This document shows positions 35,621 to 44,153 of a DNA stretch of 64,000 nt, piece by piece. The DNA is taken from contig NZ_NAIA01000002.1 of NCBI RefSeq assembly GCF_002192535.1, positions 124,001-188,000 of the forward strand. Reading direction: 5' to 3'. The notes below the pieces were generated by a model. The model did no database searches. It was not told the DNA's origin and saw nothing but the letters and a program-made list of their open reading frames with translations. Position numbers and translations under genes: made by a program. Position 1 is the stretch's first letter. The number at the start of each line of letters is the position of its first letter. This DNA comes from Polynucleobacter hirudinilacicola (GTDB lineage: Bacteria; Pseudomonadota; Gammaproteobacteria; Burkholderiales; Burkholderiaceae).

Positions 35621-35639
35621 TTTACTAGAACTACCTCAA

Positions 35640-37520
35640 TCAACCTCCGTAGAGGAACTTCGGTAGCCATAATGTCATACCTGGCCAGACATACATGAAG
35701 GCCATACAAGCGATCACGATGAACATGTAAGGCATCATGCCTGCAAAAATCTGGTTAAGCGTGACGCCTGGTGGCGATACACCTTTTAGATAGAAGGCAG
35801 ACATTGCAACTGGTGGTGACAAGAATGCTGCTTGCAAGTTGACAAACACTAATGTTCCCCACAAGAGTGGATCGATATTGAAGTGAGCCAAGATAGGCAA
35901 GAAAATCGGCACGAAAATAACAATAATTTCAGTCCACTCTAAAGGCCATCCAAGGAAGAAGATGATTGCCTGAGAGAGCAGCATGAACTGAATTGGTGTT
36001 AGGTCTAGCATGAGCACCCATTTTTCGATGATCGACTGACCGCCCAAAATAGTAAACACAGCCGAGAATAGCGCTGAGCCTACAAACAACCAGCACACCA
36101 TAGAGGTTGTCTTTGCGGTTAAGAAAACCGCTTGCTTGGTGCGTTCAAAGTCCAGGGTACCTGCTTGAAGCGCCAGAATGAAAGCGCCCAATGCACCTAC
36201 TGCTGCAGATTCGGTAGCAGTAGTTATACCCAGCAGGATCACTGCCAGAACTAAGAGCGTGAGAACACCCAAAGGCATTACTGACTCAATCAGTAGCTTG
36301 AGAATTTCAAACTGCTCCTCATCAAACTTGAGGTAGTAGTAAATCAATAGCAAGCCGAAGAGAATGCAAGTCAAGCCAAAATACAACTCGAAATTTTCTG
36401 GCGGCCCGGTATTAGCCTCCGCTACAGCCCCAGCGTCAATCGGATCATCACCGGCGGCAGCATCCAATGCAACCAAAGGCGCATCTTCTTCAACTGCTTT
36501 GGATTTAATCTTGCTAGAGGTAGCGTCAATGGATAACAATTCTTCCTCAACTGGCTCAGCAGCGCTAGTAGACGCTTTAGCTACTTGAGTCGCAACTGGA
36601 ACAGAATTCATCGCATCTCTTTCGTTTTGCTGATGAATAATGACATACCACCATACGCCCCACATAGTCAGGGCAATCAAAAATAATGGGGTTAATGCTG
36701 CCAGTACATTTTTGAAAATTTTTCCAAAGGACAGTCTTGCATCTGCAGGCGCATTCATGAGTTTGGCAGGTGAAAACAAAGCCTTAAATGTCGCAACCAA
36801 CATATTTTGTGAATAGTTCTCACGCAAGAAATGAATAGGCGCAGGAACTGGCACGATCAGTTGCTCAGGAGGAAGCTTAGGAGCAACTTTAGGATTAATT
36901 AAAGCCCAACCGATGATGTAAACCAAGTACAAGAATGCAAGGAAGAATCCTGGCACCATTGCAGCAGCATAGAGCTTCACTACAGATTGACCAGCAACCG
37001 CTGCATACACAATGATCATCACTGAAGGCGGAATCAAAATACCTAAGGTACCGCCGGCGGTAATTACGCCAGCAGCCAAACGGGTATCGTAGCCTGCATT
37101 CAGCATTGGCTTCATGGCAATCACACCCATAAGAACCACAACTGCGCCAACGAGACCACTTGCAATACCCCAGAAGGTACAAACAATCAATGTAGCTACC
37201 GCTAATGAAGCTGGCAAACGACGGAATGCTAGCTGGATACTGTAGAACATCTTATCTACCAGTGCCCCTCGTTCCATCACATAGCCCATTAAGACAAAGA
37301 GCGGAATGGATAGCAGGACATCGTTAGTCATACCCCCGAACGTTCTTTGCACCATCAGAGTAAATACTTTGTTTGCAGTCCAGCTTTGTGAAGGATCGTA
37401 GAAGGCTGCAAAACCAAACATCATGCCTAGACCCATCAGGGTAAAGGCAGTTGGAAAGCCCAGCATGATTACCACAATAATCAAGCCAAGCATGACTAGG
37501 CCAAGAATTGGATCACTCAT
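35640..37520 (-). CDS. dctM: TRAP transporter large permease (DctM) with a long insertion
   Basis: The 626-residue protein is clearly DctM-like: LGFPTAFTLMGLGMMFGF, SIPLFVLMGYVMERGALVDK, GTLGILIPPSVMIIVYAAVA and, near the end, FLGWPLEWTEIIVIFVPIFLP-like helices. Usual DctM proteins have about 430 residues. The extra length lies at about residues 225-415: two added hydrophobic helices (about 272-294 and 379-397) around an acidic, Ala-rich stretch (about 300-375). The start overlaps the dctQ stop by 8 bp. It forms the ion-coupled channel for substrate delivered by the binding protein. Confidence 0.9.
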   Translation of the reverse strand: MSDPILGLVMLGLIIVVIMLGFPTAFTLMGLGMMFGFAAFYDPSQSWTANKVFTLMVQRTFGGMTNDVLLSIPLFVLMGYVMERGALVDKMFYSIQLAFRRLPASLAVATLIVCTFWGIASGLVGAVVVLMGVIAMKPMLNAGYDTRLAAGVITAGGTLGILIPPSVMIIVYAAVAGQSVVKLYAAAMVPGFFLAFLYLVYIIGWALINPKVAPKLPPEQLIVPVPAPIHFLRENYSQNMLVATFKALFSPAKLMNAPADARLSFGKIFKNVLAALTPLFLIALTMWGVWWYVIIHQQNERDAMNSVPVATQVAKASTSAAEPVEEELLSIDATSSKIKSKAVEEDAPLVALDAAAGDDPIDAGAVAEANTGPPENFELYFGLTCILFGLLLIYYYLKFDEEQFEILKLLIESVMPLGVLTLLVLAVILLGITTATESAAVGALGAFILALQAGTLDFERTKQAVFLTAKTTSMVCWLFVGSALFSAVFTILGGQSIIEKWVLMLDLTPIQFMLLSQAIIFFLGWPLEWTEIIVIFVPIFLPILAHFNIDPLLWGTLVFVNLQAAFLSPPVAMSAFYLKGVSPPGVTLNQIFAGMMPYMFIVIACMAFMYVWPGMTLWLPKFLYGG

Positions 37521-38181
37521 GATTTATCTCTTTAGTTTGGCCAATACGATGATGTGCTGCTTCATCGATAGATTTGGCATTTTTAATTGCTTGTTGACGG
37601 GATTCGTCATCGACGTGAGTAGACGCGGCTAATTGCTGTTCAACCACATCAATTTCTGCAGCATCTTTTAAGCGCTCAGGCCATTCGCCGGTCTTGAGGC
37701 AAATAACGCAACGCATGATTTCAACAATGCCTTGCAAGAGAACAAAGGCTCCAGCAATTGGAATAATTGTTTTGAAAGGATAGAGTGGAGGACCGTTTGC
37801 AATCTGAGTGGTGTGCTCACCGATACGCCAAGATTCTGCGGCATAGGTGTAACCGGCATAAACCAAAGCGGTGATTCCTGGAAGGAAGAAGGTGATGTAC
37901 AAAATCAGATCTAAGGTTGCCTGCGTGCGTGGTTTCATTGACCCGTATAAGAAGTCGCCGCGCACGTGACCATTTTGCGCAAGGGTATAAGCACCACACA
38001 TCATAAATAGCGTGCCGTATGCCATCACTGATAATTCACCAATCCATGCAGATGGGGAATTAAATGCATAGCGCCGCACGACGTCTGTAAAGACCATCAG
38101 CATTAGTAGCACGACAAGCCAAGCAGCAGCCTTACCTACAAAGGTGCTGATCTCGTCTACTCTTAGCATGAATTTATCCAT
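37513..38181 (-). CDS. dctQ: TRAP transporter small permease (DctQ)
   Basis: The 222-residue protein has four hydrophobic helices and the DctQ pattern RRYAFNSPSAWIGELSVMAY, FMMCGAYTLAQNGHVRGDFL and PFKTIIPIAGAFVLLQGIVE. The C-terminal 60 residues are charged and cytoplasmic. DctQ packs beside DctM in the membrane. The two genes overlap by 8 bp. A strong terminator lies between this gene and the upstream dctP. Confidence 0.9.
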   Translation of the reverse strand: MDKFMLRVDEISTFVGKAAAWLVVLLMLMVFTDVVRRYAFNSPSAWIGELSVMAYGTLFMMCGAYTLAQNGHVRGDFLYGSMKPRTQATLDLILYITFFLPGITALVYAGYTYAAESWRIGEHTTQIANGPPLYPFKTIIPIAGAFVLLQGIVEIMRCVICLKTGEWPERLKDAAEIDVVEQQLAASTHVDDESRQQAIKNAKSIDEAAHHRIGQTKEINHE

Positions 38182-38232
38182 AACTAATCTCCTAAAACAA
38201 CTTTTTAACTATCTATTTCACTTGGGGAAATA

Positions 38233-38263
38233 TAAAAAAAACCGGACGGGGATGCCGTCCGGT
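38233..38263 (-). terminator. Intrinsic terminator between dctP and dctQ
   Basis: On the minus strand, ACCGGACGG and CCGTCCGGT form a 9-bp GC-rich stem with a five-base loop, followed by an uninterrupted run of eight T. It lies about 33 bp after the dctP stop and about 50 bp before the dctQ start. It should cut read-through so that binding protein is made in excess over the permease. Confidence 0.85.
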
Positions 38264-38296
38264 CAAGATGCATACTGCCAGTATTATAAAAGCATT

Positions 38297-39415
38297 TTAG
38301 CCTTTGAAGTAATGGTCGTAAGCGATCTTCATATCAACGTTAACTAGCAAATCCCAGCGAACTGCGCGCTGAGCGAAGGCTTTCTGGGAATCCAGGACTT
38401 TCTTGAACATTGGGAGTTCGGCAGCCTTTTTGGCAATAATCTTGTCCCAAGCATTCAACTGGGCTACCAAAATGGACTTCGGTGTAGCGTAGAACTTAAC
38501 CTTGTCCTTAGTTTGGAGCTCAGCGAAGTCTTTGGAGTAGCGATCAATCGCCTTCCAGGACATATCTGCAGAAGCTGCTTCAGTACCGTATTTCAGGATA
38601 GCCTGGAGGTCAGCTGGCAAAGAATTGAATTTCTTCTTATTGAAGATAATTTCAAACTGCTCTGAAGATTGGTGGAAGCTCTGGAGCATGTTGACTTTAG
38701 AAACGTCTGGGAAGCCCAAGATACGATCTGAAGTTGCGTTATTGAACTCAGCAGCATCTAGAACACCGCGGTCCATTGCTGGGATGATCTCGCCACCAGG
38801 CAATGCTTGTACTGATGCGCCCATATCTGTGAAGATCTCAATAGAGAGACCAACAGTACGGTACTTCAAACCTTTCAAGTCGTCAGCCTTAGCGATTGGC
38901 TTTTTAAACCAACCTAATGGCTGTGTAGGCATTGGGCCATAAGGGAATGAGACTACGTCGAGTTTGAGGTCGTTGTAAATTTCATTAAGTAACTGCTGGC
39001 CACCACCATATTGGTTCCAAGACAGGAGGGTGTTGGCGTCCATACCGAAAGCAGGACCAGATCCCCAAAGTGCTAGGGCTGGGCTCTTACCGTACCAGTA
39101 AGCTAAAACGCCATGACCACCGTCCAATGTACCGCTAGAAACTGCGTCCAACATATCAAAAGCTTTGACTACTGAACCAGCAGGCAGCACTTCAATTTTC
39201 AGGCGACCACCTGACATCGCATTTACTTTAGTTGCGTAGTCATTAGCGTACTCATGGAAAATATCCTTAGCTGGCCAAGTTGACTGGAAGCGCAAGTTAA
39301 CAGTTTGCGCTGTAGAAATCATTGGGAAGCCCATTGCAGCTGCGCCGGCGCTACCAACGGCAGCGTTCTTTAGAAACTTACGGCGTGGACTAGTGTTATT
39401 CGTATCTGACATCAA
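38297..39415 (-). CDS. dctP: TRAP transporter substrate-binding protein (TakP/DctP family)
   Basis: The 372-residue protein has a Tat-like signal (SPRRKFLKNAAVGSAGAAAM) and TRAP binding-protein motifs: KYRTVGLSIEIFTDMGASVQ with the conserved Arg, and GEIIPAMDRGVLDAAEFNNA with the conserved Glu/Asp/Phe. These match the TakP subgroup, which binds 2-oxo acids with sodium in the periplasm. A 2-oxo or 2-hydroxy acid substrate is therefore likely but not proven. It is the first gene of the dctP-dctQ-dctM unit, divergent from a 2-hydroxyacid dehydrogenase gene. Confidence 0.9.
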   Translation of the reverse strand: MMSDTNNTSPRRKFLKNAAVGSAGAAAMGFPMISTAQTVNLRFQSTWPAKDIFHEYANDYATKVNAMSGGRLKIEVLPAGSVVKAFDMLDAVSSGTLDGGHGVLAYWYGKSPALALWGSGPAFGMDANTLLSWNQYGGGQQLLNEIYNDLKLDVVSFPYGPMPTQPLGWFKKPIAKADDLKGLKYRTVGLSIEIFTDMGASVQALPGGEIIPAMDRGVLDAAEFNNATSDRILGFPDVSKVNMLQSFHQSSEQFEIIFNKKKFNSLPADLQAILKYGTEAASADMSWKAIDRYSKDFAELQTKDKVKFYATPKSILVAQLNAWDKIIAKKAAELPMFKKVLDSQKAFAQRAVRWDLLVNVDMKIAYDHYFKG

Positions 39416-39633
39416 AATCTCCTAGGGTCATTTTTATAAAATTAACTACTGGATGAAACAAATCCTACAAAGAGAATATTCTAAAACGGGTTAAATAGGG
39501 TTGAGGGTTTCCCCTTGCTAAAGTGGTCTTTTTATTGTGCAGTGCATCAAAATGTCACCATCATTTTTTTCAAGATCAATTTAATATACGGGAGCGCCGG
39601 CGAACCGCTGAGCAGATCAATACAAGGACGCAG

Positions 39634-40620
39634 ATGAGCAACAAGCCAAAAGTTTTAGTAGCAAGAGCAATATTTCCGGATTTACTCGTTAAGTTAGAAG
39701 GGTCTTTTGACGTTCGTTCTAACCAGGCCGATCAAGTGTTTACGCCAGAAGAGTTGCAAAAAGAACTGGCAAACGTAGATGGTGCATTGGTAACGGGTAG
39801 TGAGCGCATTGATGCAGCAGCATTAGCCAATGCTAAAAATCTCAAGATCGTGGCCAATATTTCAGTTGGCTATAACAATTTCGACGTGCCCGCAATTACC
39901 ACGGCTGGTGTCATGGCTAGCAATACTCCGGATGTATTAACGGATTCCACAGCTGATTTTGGTTTTGCCTTATTGATGGCTACAGCCCGGCGCGTAACTG
40001 AATCTGAACGCTGGATTAGAGATGGTAATTGGGACAAGTGGTCCATCGTGACGAATCCTCTAGGTATGGATTTACACCACAGCACGCTGGGCATTATTGG
40101 TATGGGTCGCATTGGCCAAGGCATTGCAAAGCGTGCCTTAGGTTTTGGAATGAAGGTGATTTATCACAATCGCAGTCGCTTGCCTGAGGCTGATGAAAAG
40201 GCCTGCGGTGCAACTTATGTATCTAAAGAAGAATTGCTGCGCACTGCTGATCACGTCATCCTAGTATTGCCATACACAGCGGAGAATCATCACACCATTG
40301 GCGCAAAAGAAATTGCCCTCATGAAACCGACTGCAACCCTGGTGAATATTGCGCGTGGTGGCATTGTGGATGATGCGGCATTAGCGCAAGCACTCAAAGA
40401 GAAAAAGATTTTTGCTGCTGGCTTAGATGTCTTTGAAGGTGAGCCTAAAGTTCATCCAGAGCTATTGAAGTTGAGTAATGTTGTCTTGGCTCCGCATATT
40501 GCTAGCGCTACTGAAAAGACACGTCGAGCGATGATCGATTTAGCGGTGGAGAATTTGCGTGCTGCAATAGATGGCAAGCAACCCCCAAGTCTGATTAATA
40601 AAGAGGTATTTAAGGGCTAG
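39634..40620 (+). CDS. D-2-hydroxyacid dehydrogenase (glyoxylate/hydroxypyruvate reductase type)
   Basis: From ATG 39634, preceded by AAGGA, the product has 328 residues. The NAD(P) motif is LGIIGMGRIGQGIAKRALGF, and the catalytic Arg, Glu and His are in NIARGGIVDDAALAQAL, DVFEGEPKVHPELL and VLAPHIASAT. Arg in YHNRSRLPEADE after the second strand suggests NADPH preference, as in GhrB. It reduces glyoxylate or hydroxypyruvate. Divergence from a TakP-type TRAP transporter suggests a shared substrate class. An in-frame start at 39523 would add 37 unlikely residues. Confidence 0.9.
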   Translation: MSNKPKVLVARAIFPDLLVKLEGSFDVRSNQADQVFTPEELQKELANVDGALVTGSERIDAAALANAKNLKIVANISVGYNNFDVPAITTAGVMASNTPDVLTDSTADFGFALLMATARRVTESERWIRDGNWDKWSIVTNPLGMDLHHSTLGIIGMGRIGQGIAKRALGFGMKVIYHNRSRLPEADEKACGATYVSKEELLRTADHVILVLPYTAENHHTIGAKEIALMKPTATLVNIARGGIVDDAALAQALKEKKIFAAGLDVFEGEPKVHPELLKLSNVVLAPHIASATEKTRRAMIDLAVENLRAAIDGKQPPSLINKEVFKG

Positions 40621-40654
40621 AGAATAATTAAGCTTGAATTTATAAGGTCGTAAA

Positions 40655-40683
40655 AATAAAGCCGAGCAATGCTCGGCTTTATT
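40655..40683. terminator. Bidirectional intrinsic terminator
   Basis: AATAAAGCCGAGC (40655-40667) and GCTCGGCTTTATT (40671-40683) form a perfect 13-bp stem with a three-base loop. It lies after the dehydrogenase and before the end of the leftward small membrane-protein gene. Confidence 0.9.
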
Positions 40684-40708
40684 GCTATGTAGTTATTGAA
40701 GTTTTTAA

Positions 40709-41002
40709 TTACTCAGCTTCAATCTCTTCTGGTAAGTCGCGCAGCGCCAATTCGATACCGCCAAATTTTCCGGCCACCCAGTTGTAAACCTTGCAAGCGA
40801 TCCACAGTAAGCCAAAGCCTAATAAGGCGTTGAGAATGAGTGCGGATAACACAGTAAATCCTGGAATGGCACCATCACGAATGAATGCAACAAATAAGGC
40901 CAATAAAACGATTGGAACGGAGAAGCAGAGATAAACCAAGACGAGCGTTTTGGCAGTGTGCATTGGGTCGAGAAAGACAAGTTCTTTTTTGCTAAGTTTC
41001 AT
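40709..41002 (-). CDS. Two-helix membrane protein downstream of moeA, unknown function
   Basis: The 97-residue protein has a charged start (MKLSKKELVFLDPMHTAKTL), two hydrophobic helices (about 20-43 and 50-70) and an acidic tail LRDLPEEIEAE. I do not recognise the family. It lies 12 bp after the moeA stop on the same strand and ends the molybdenum-cofactor transcript, so it may be co-expressed, although no link to the cofactor is evident. Confidence 0.6.
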   Translation of the reverse strand: MKLSKKELVFLDPMHTAKTLVLVYLCFSVPIVLLALFVAFIRDGAIPGFTVLSALILNALLGFGLLWIACKVYNWVAGKFGGIELALRDLPEEIEAE

Positions 41003-41014
41003 GATGACGCAATC

Positions 41015-42331
41015 TTAAAGCAGTCCATCAAAAAGCGCTATATCTACCCAGTCCCCGGCAGCAATATTTCCTTGGTCGTGAGCAAGAATGACAAAGCAAT
41101 TTGCCTCACTCATGGAGCGCAAAATGCCAGCACCTTGACTGCCTGTGAGCCTGACGGTTGGTCGACCATCAGCATTACGTCCCAAGATAGCGCGCTGAAA
41201 CTCGGTGCGACCCGCTTTCTTGCGAATCGGTGCCTCAGAGATTGCCTGAGTAATGGGTGGCTCAGTCTGGTTTGCGCCATTGAGTTGCAGGAGCGCACTT
41301 CGAACAAACTGATAAAAGGTCACCATCACTGCTACTGGATTGCCAGGCAATCCAAAGAACAATGTTTTGCGTGCGGGCAACTTCCCGGCGATGGGCTTGA
41401 AAACTCCAAAAGCCATTGGGCGACCAGGACGCATCGCAATCTTCCAAAAACCGACGTCTCCCAGCTCTTGCATGATTTGTTTAGTGAAGTCAGCCTCACC
41501 AACAGAGACTCCGCCGGAGGAGATTAAGACATCCGCCTTGGTGGCGGCATCGATGAATGCATTTTTAAGGGAGGCTGGATCATCACGCACAATACCGCAG
41601 TCAATGATTTCCAGATTGAGGCGATTGAGTAAGCCGGTAAGGCTATGTCGATTGCTGTCATAAATACTGCCGGCATCCAAGGTTTGACCTAAGGATCGCA
41701 ACTCATCTCCCGAAGACAGAATGGCTACCTTGAGTTTGCGCTTCACTTTAAGAGAGGCTATTCCGAGGGATGCTGCCAAGCCTAAATCTGAAGGGCGTAA
41801 TAAACGACCTGCGCTAATCGCAGGTTTACCTTGCTGTAGATCTTCACCGCGTAAGCGACGATTCTCGCCGGGCTTCAATTGATTTTGAGGAAACTCAATA
41901 TGTGTTTCAGTTTGAGCGCTAGTGAACTCTTGTGGAATAACGGTGTCACAACCGGCTGGCATAACGGCGCCAGTCATAATCTTGAGACATTCACCGGGAT
42001 TGATCTTACCCTCATAAGGCTTGCCCGCAAAGGCGGTGCCCATGATTTTGAGGGAGACCGTAGCATCATCTGTGCCCAGGCATTGGCCGTTAAAGGCATA
42101 ACCATCCATCGCTGAATTGTCAGCCGCAGGAACGTCAATTGGTGAGAGTAAATCCTCAGCAAGGATGCGGTTGATTGCTTGGTCTAAAGAAACGATTTCA
42201 GTATCACTCGCATCACCAATTGCATTGGATTCTGCAATGAGCTCATTAACCAATTGCGCGATCGCTTTGCGGGCTTCATCTACATGCAGTGATGAAGTAA
42301 GAAGAATGGGATTATTGGGTGAGTACTTCAT
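41015..42331 (-). CDS. moeA: Molybdopterin molybdenumtransferase MoeA
   Basis: The 438-residue protein has ALDQAINRILAEDLLSPIDV-type opening, DNSAMDGYAF, LKIMTGAVMPAGCDTVIPQE, the ILSSGDEL and SGGVSVGEADFTK motifs of the MoaB/MogA-like domain, and FGLPGNPVAVMVTFYQF. MoeA inserts molybdate into adenylylated molybdopterin. It is slightly longer than E. coli MoeA (411). The start overlaps the mobA stop by 4 bp. Downstream beneficiaries include the Mo enzyme MsrP in this window. Confidence 0.95.
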   Translation of the reverse strand: MKYSPNNPILLTSSLHVDEARKAIAQLVNELIAESNAIGDASDTEIVSLDQAINRILAEDLLSPIDVPAADNSAMDGYAFNGQCLGTDDATVSLKIMGTAFAGKPYEGKINPGECLKIMTGAVMPAGCDTVIPQEFTSAQTETHIEFPQNQLKPGENRRLRGEDLQQGKPAISAGRLLRPSDLGLAASLGIASLKVKRKLKVAILSSGDELRSLGQTLDAGSIYDSNRHSLTGLLNRLNLEIIDCGIVRDDPASLKNAFIDAATKADVLISSGGVSVGEADFTKQIMQELGDVGFWKIAMRPGRPMAFGVFKPIAGKLPARKTLFFGLPGNPVAVMVTFYQFVRSALLQLNGANQTEPPITQAISEAPIRKKAGRTEFQRAILGRNADGRPTVRLTGSQGAGILRSMSEANCFVILAHDQGNIAAGDWVDIALFDGLL

Positions 42332-42933
42332 ACAAAGGCCTCTTCTAATGCTTTTAATTCTTCTGGGGTATTGACGTTAGCAAATGCTTGCGTGTCATCA
42401 AATACCACAGTACTACTCTTCAACTCTTTAAACCAACGATCAATCTTGAGATCGCCTTTTTGTAAAAAAGCTTCTAATGATTCGTTTAGATTGGTACGCA
42501 TTAAACAAAAAACAGGCTGTGCCCATACCTTGCCATCAGCCTCTTTGCTTGAGGCATATACCAATTCAAAGTCACCGCGGAGCATTTCAGCCGCTAGTCT
42601 GCTACCCAAATCTTTGGGTAGCAATGGCGAATCGCAAGGCGTAGTCAGCATATATGGTGTGTTACAAGCCTTGAGGCCCGCAGAGAAGCCGGCTAATGGC
42701 CCTGAAAAATCCGGAGTCTCGTCCATGATGACGGGATGGCTATGAATGGCGTATTTAGTAATATTGCGATTAGCATTAATCAACATTGGGCCCACTTGGT
42801 GCTTGAGCCTTGTAATCGCTGATTCAATCAGAGGTTTACCGAGGAACGGAATTAATCCTTTATCAATGCCACCCATGCGTTGGGCGCGCCCACCAGCTAG
42901 GATCAGACCGGTAATTTGATCGGAAGAAATCAT
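42328..42933 (-). CDS. mobA: Molybdenum cofactor guanylyltransferase MobA
   Basis: The 201-residue protein has the nucleotidyltransferase motif LILAGGRAQRMGGIDKGLIP, DETPDFSGPLAGFSAGL and TTPCDSPLLPKDLG. MobA joins GMP to Mo-molybdopterin to make the MGD cofactor. MsrP uses the non-GMP form, so other enzymes outside the window probably need MGD. The gene overlaps moeA by 4 bp and moaA by 1 bp, a tight operon. Confidence 0.93.
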   Translation of the reverse strand: MISSDQITGLILAGGRAQRMGGIDKGLIPFLGKPLIESAITRLKHQVGPMLINANRNITKYAIHSHPVIMDETPDFSGPLAGFSAGLKACNTPYMLTTPCDSPLLPKDLGSRLAAEMLRGDFELVYASSKEADGKVWAQPVFCLMRTNLNESLEAFLQKGDLKIDRWFKELKSSTVVFDDTQAFANVNTPEELKALEEAFV

Positions 42934-44060
42934 TAGCCGCCGATATAAGACATTTCGACTTTACGAGAACTAGTCGATTGGTTTGTAGTATTCGAGCCGC
43001 GAATTTCAGAGTAATGATCATCACGTGTTGCCCAGGTATTCATGATGGCATTGGCAATCTCTAAATCACTTTTGCCTGAGCGTAATAAAGTTTTGAAATC
43101 AAAACCTTCATTTGCAAAGAGGCAAAGGTACATCTGGCCATCAGTAGAAATGCGGGCACGCGTGCATTCATGGCAGAAAGTTTGCGTCACACTGGAGATC
43201 ACGCCCACTTCACCTGAACCATCCTGATAGCGCCAGCGCTGTGCAACCTCGCCTGAGTAGTTTGCTTCAGCTGCCTCCAGCGGAAATACTGCATTGATTC
43301 TGGCAATCACCTCTTTGGATGGCAGTACCTCTGCCATATTCCAGCCATTGGAACTGCCCACGTCCATAAACTCAATAAAGCGCAGGATGACGCCACTGCC
43401 TTTGAAGTGTCTTGCCATCGAGACGATTTCATGATCGTTCGTACCTTTTTTAACCACCATATTCACTTTGATATTTGCAAAGCCAACTTCTTGAGCGGCA
43501 GCAATGCCATCCAAAACATCAGCGACTGGAAAGTCAACATCATTCATTTTTTTGAAGATGACATCATCTAAACCATCCAAGCTCACAGTGAGTCTTTGTA
43601 GGCCAGCAGCTTTTAAGTCGGCAGCTTTCTTGCGCAGAATGCTGCCATTGGTTGTTAAGGTGAGATCAAGTGGCTTGCCCTCTGGCGTGCGCACTTGCGC
43701 CAACATGCCGATGAGCACTTCTAAATTCTTGCGAAGTAGTGGCTCGCCGCCAGTAAGGCGAATCTTCTCAACACCTAAGCTAGAGAAGATTGAAGTGAGG
43801 CGAGTGATTTCTTCAAAACTCAGAAGTTCTTTGTGTGAGAGGTAAGGGTAATTCTGATCAAAGACTTCTTTAGGCATGCAATAGGTGCAGCGGAAGTTAC
43901 AACGATCAGTTACTGATATGCGTAGGTCGCGTAAGATGCGACCGCGCTGATCTTGGGTATTGCCGTGAGGCATATGGAGTTGCGTGCCAATAGACGGCGT
44001 AAGACCTCTGCCTTCGTCGATGCGTATCGGGATTACTTTTGGGATTGCTTTTTCAACCAT
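42933..44060 (-). CDS. moaA: GTP 3',8-cyclase MoaA
   Basis: From the ATG complementary to 44058-44060 the product has 375 residues. The radical-SAM motif is [17 protein letters not shown] and the second cluster is bound by [10 protein letters not shown] with a later Cys in [10 protein letters not shown]. The chain ends SYIGG, the C-terminal Gly-Gly needed for activity in MoaA. It starts molybdopterin synthesis from GTP. moaC, moaD and moaE are not nearby. An upstream in-frame ATG would add 15 residues not typical of the family. Confidence 0.95.
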   Translation of the reverse strand: MVEKAIPKVIPIRIDEGRGLTPSIGTQLHMPHGNTQDQRGRILRDLRISVTDRCNFRCTYCMPKEVFDQNYPYLSHKELLSFEEITRLTSIFSSLGVEKIRLTGGEPLLRKNLEVLIGMLAQVRTPEGKPLDLTLTTNGSILRKKAADLKAAGLQRLTVSLDGLDDVIFKKMNDVDFPVADVLDGIAAAQEVGFANIKVNMVVKKGTNDHEIVSMARHFKGSGVILRFIEFMDVGSSNGWNMAEVLPSKEVIARINAVFPLEAAEANYSGEVAQRWRYQDGSGEVGVISSVTQTFCHECTRARISTDGQMYLCLFANEGFDFKTLLRSGKSDLEIANAIMNTWATRDDHYSEIRGSNTTNQSTSSRKVEMSYIGG

Positions 44061-44153
44061 GTTCTCAATTATGGCTATGAAACGGTGTTTCTGCCAAACC
44101 ACCAAATATCCTTGTGGGATAAATGGCAGTCCGGAGAAAAGCTTAAAGCATCA

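Noticed and set aside
40958..41527. Open frame of 189 codons opposite moeA
   Set aside because: Overlaps moeA fully on the other strand and shows no family features.
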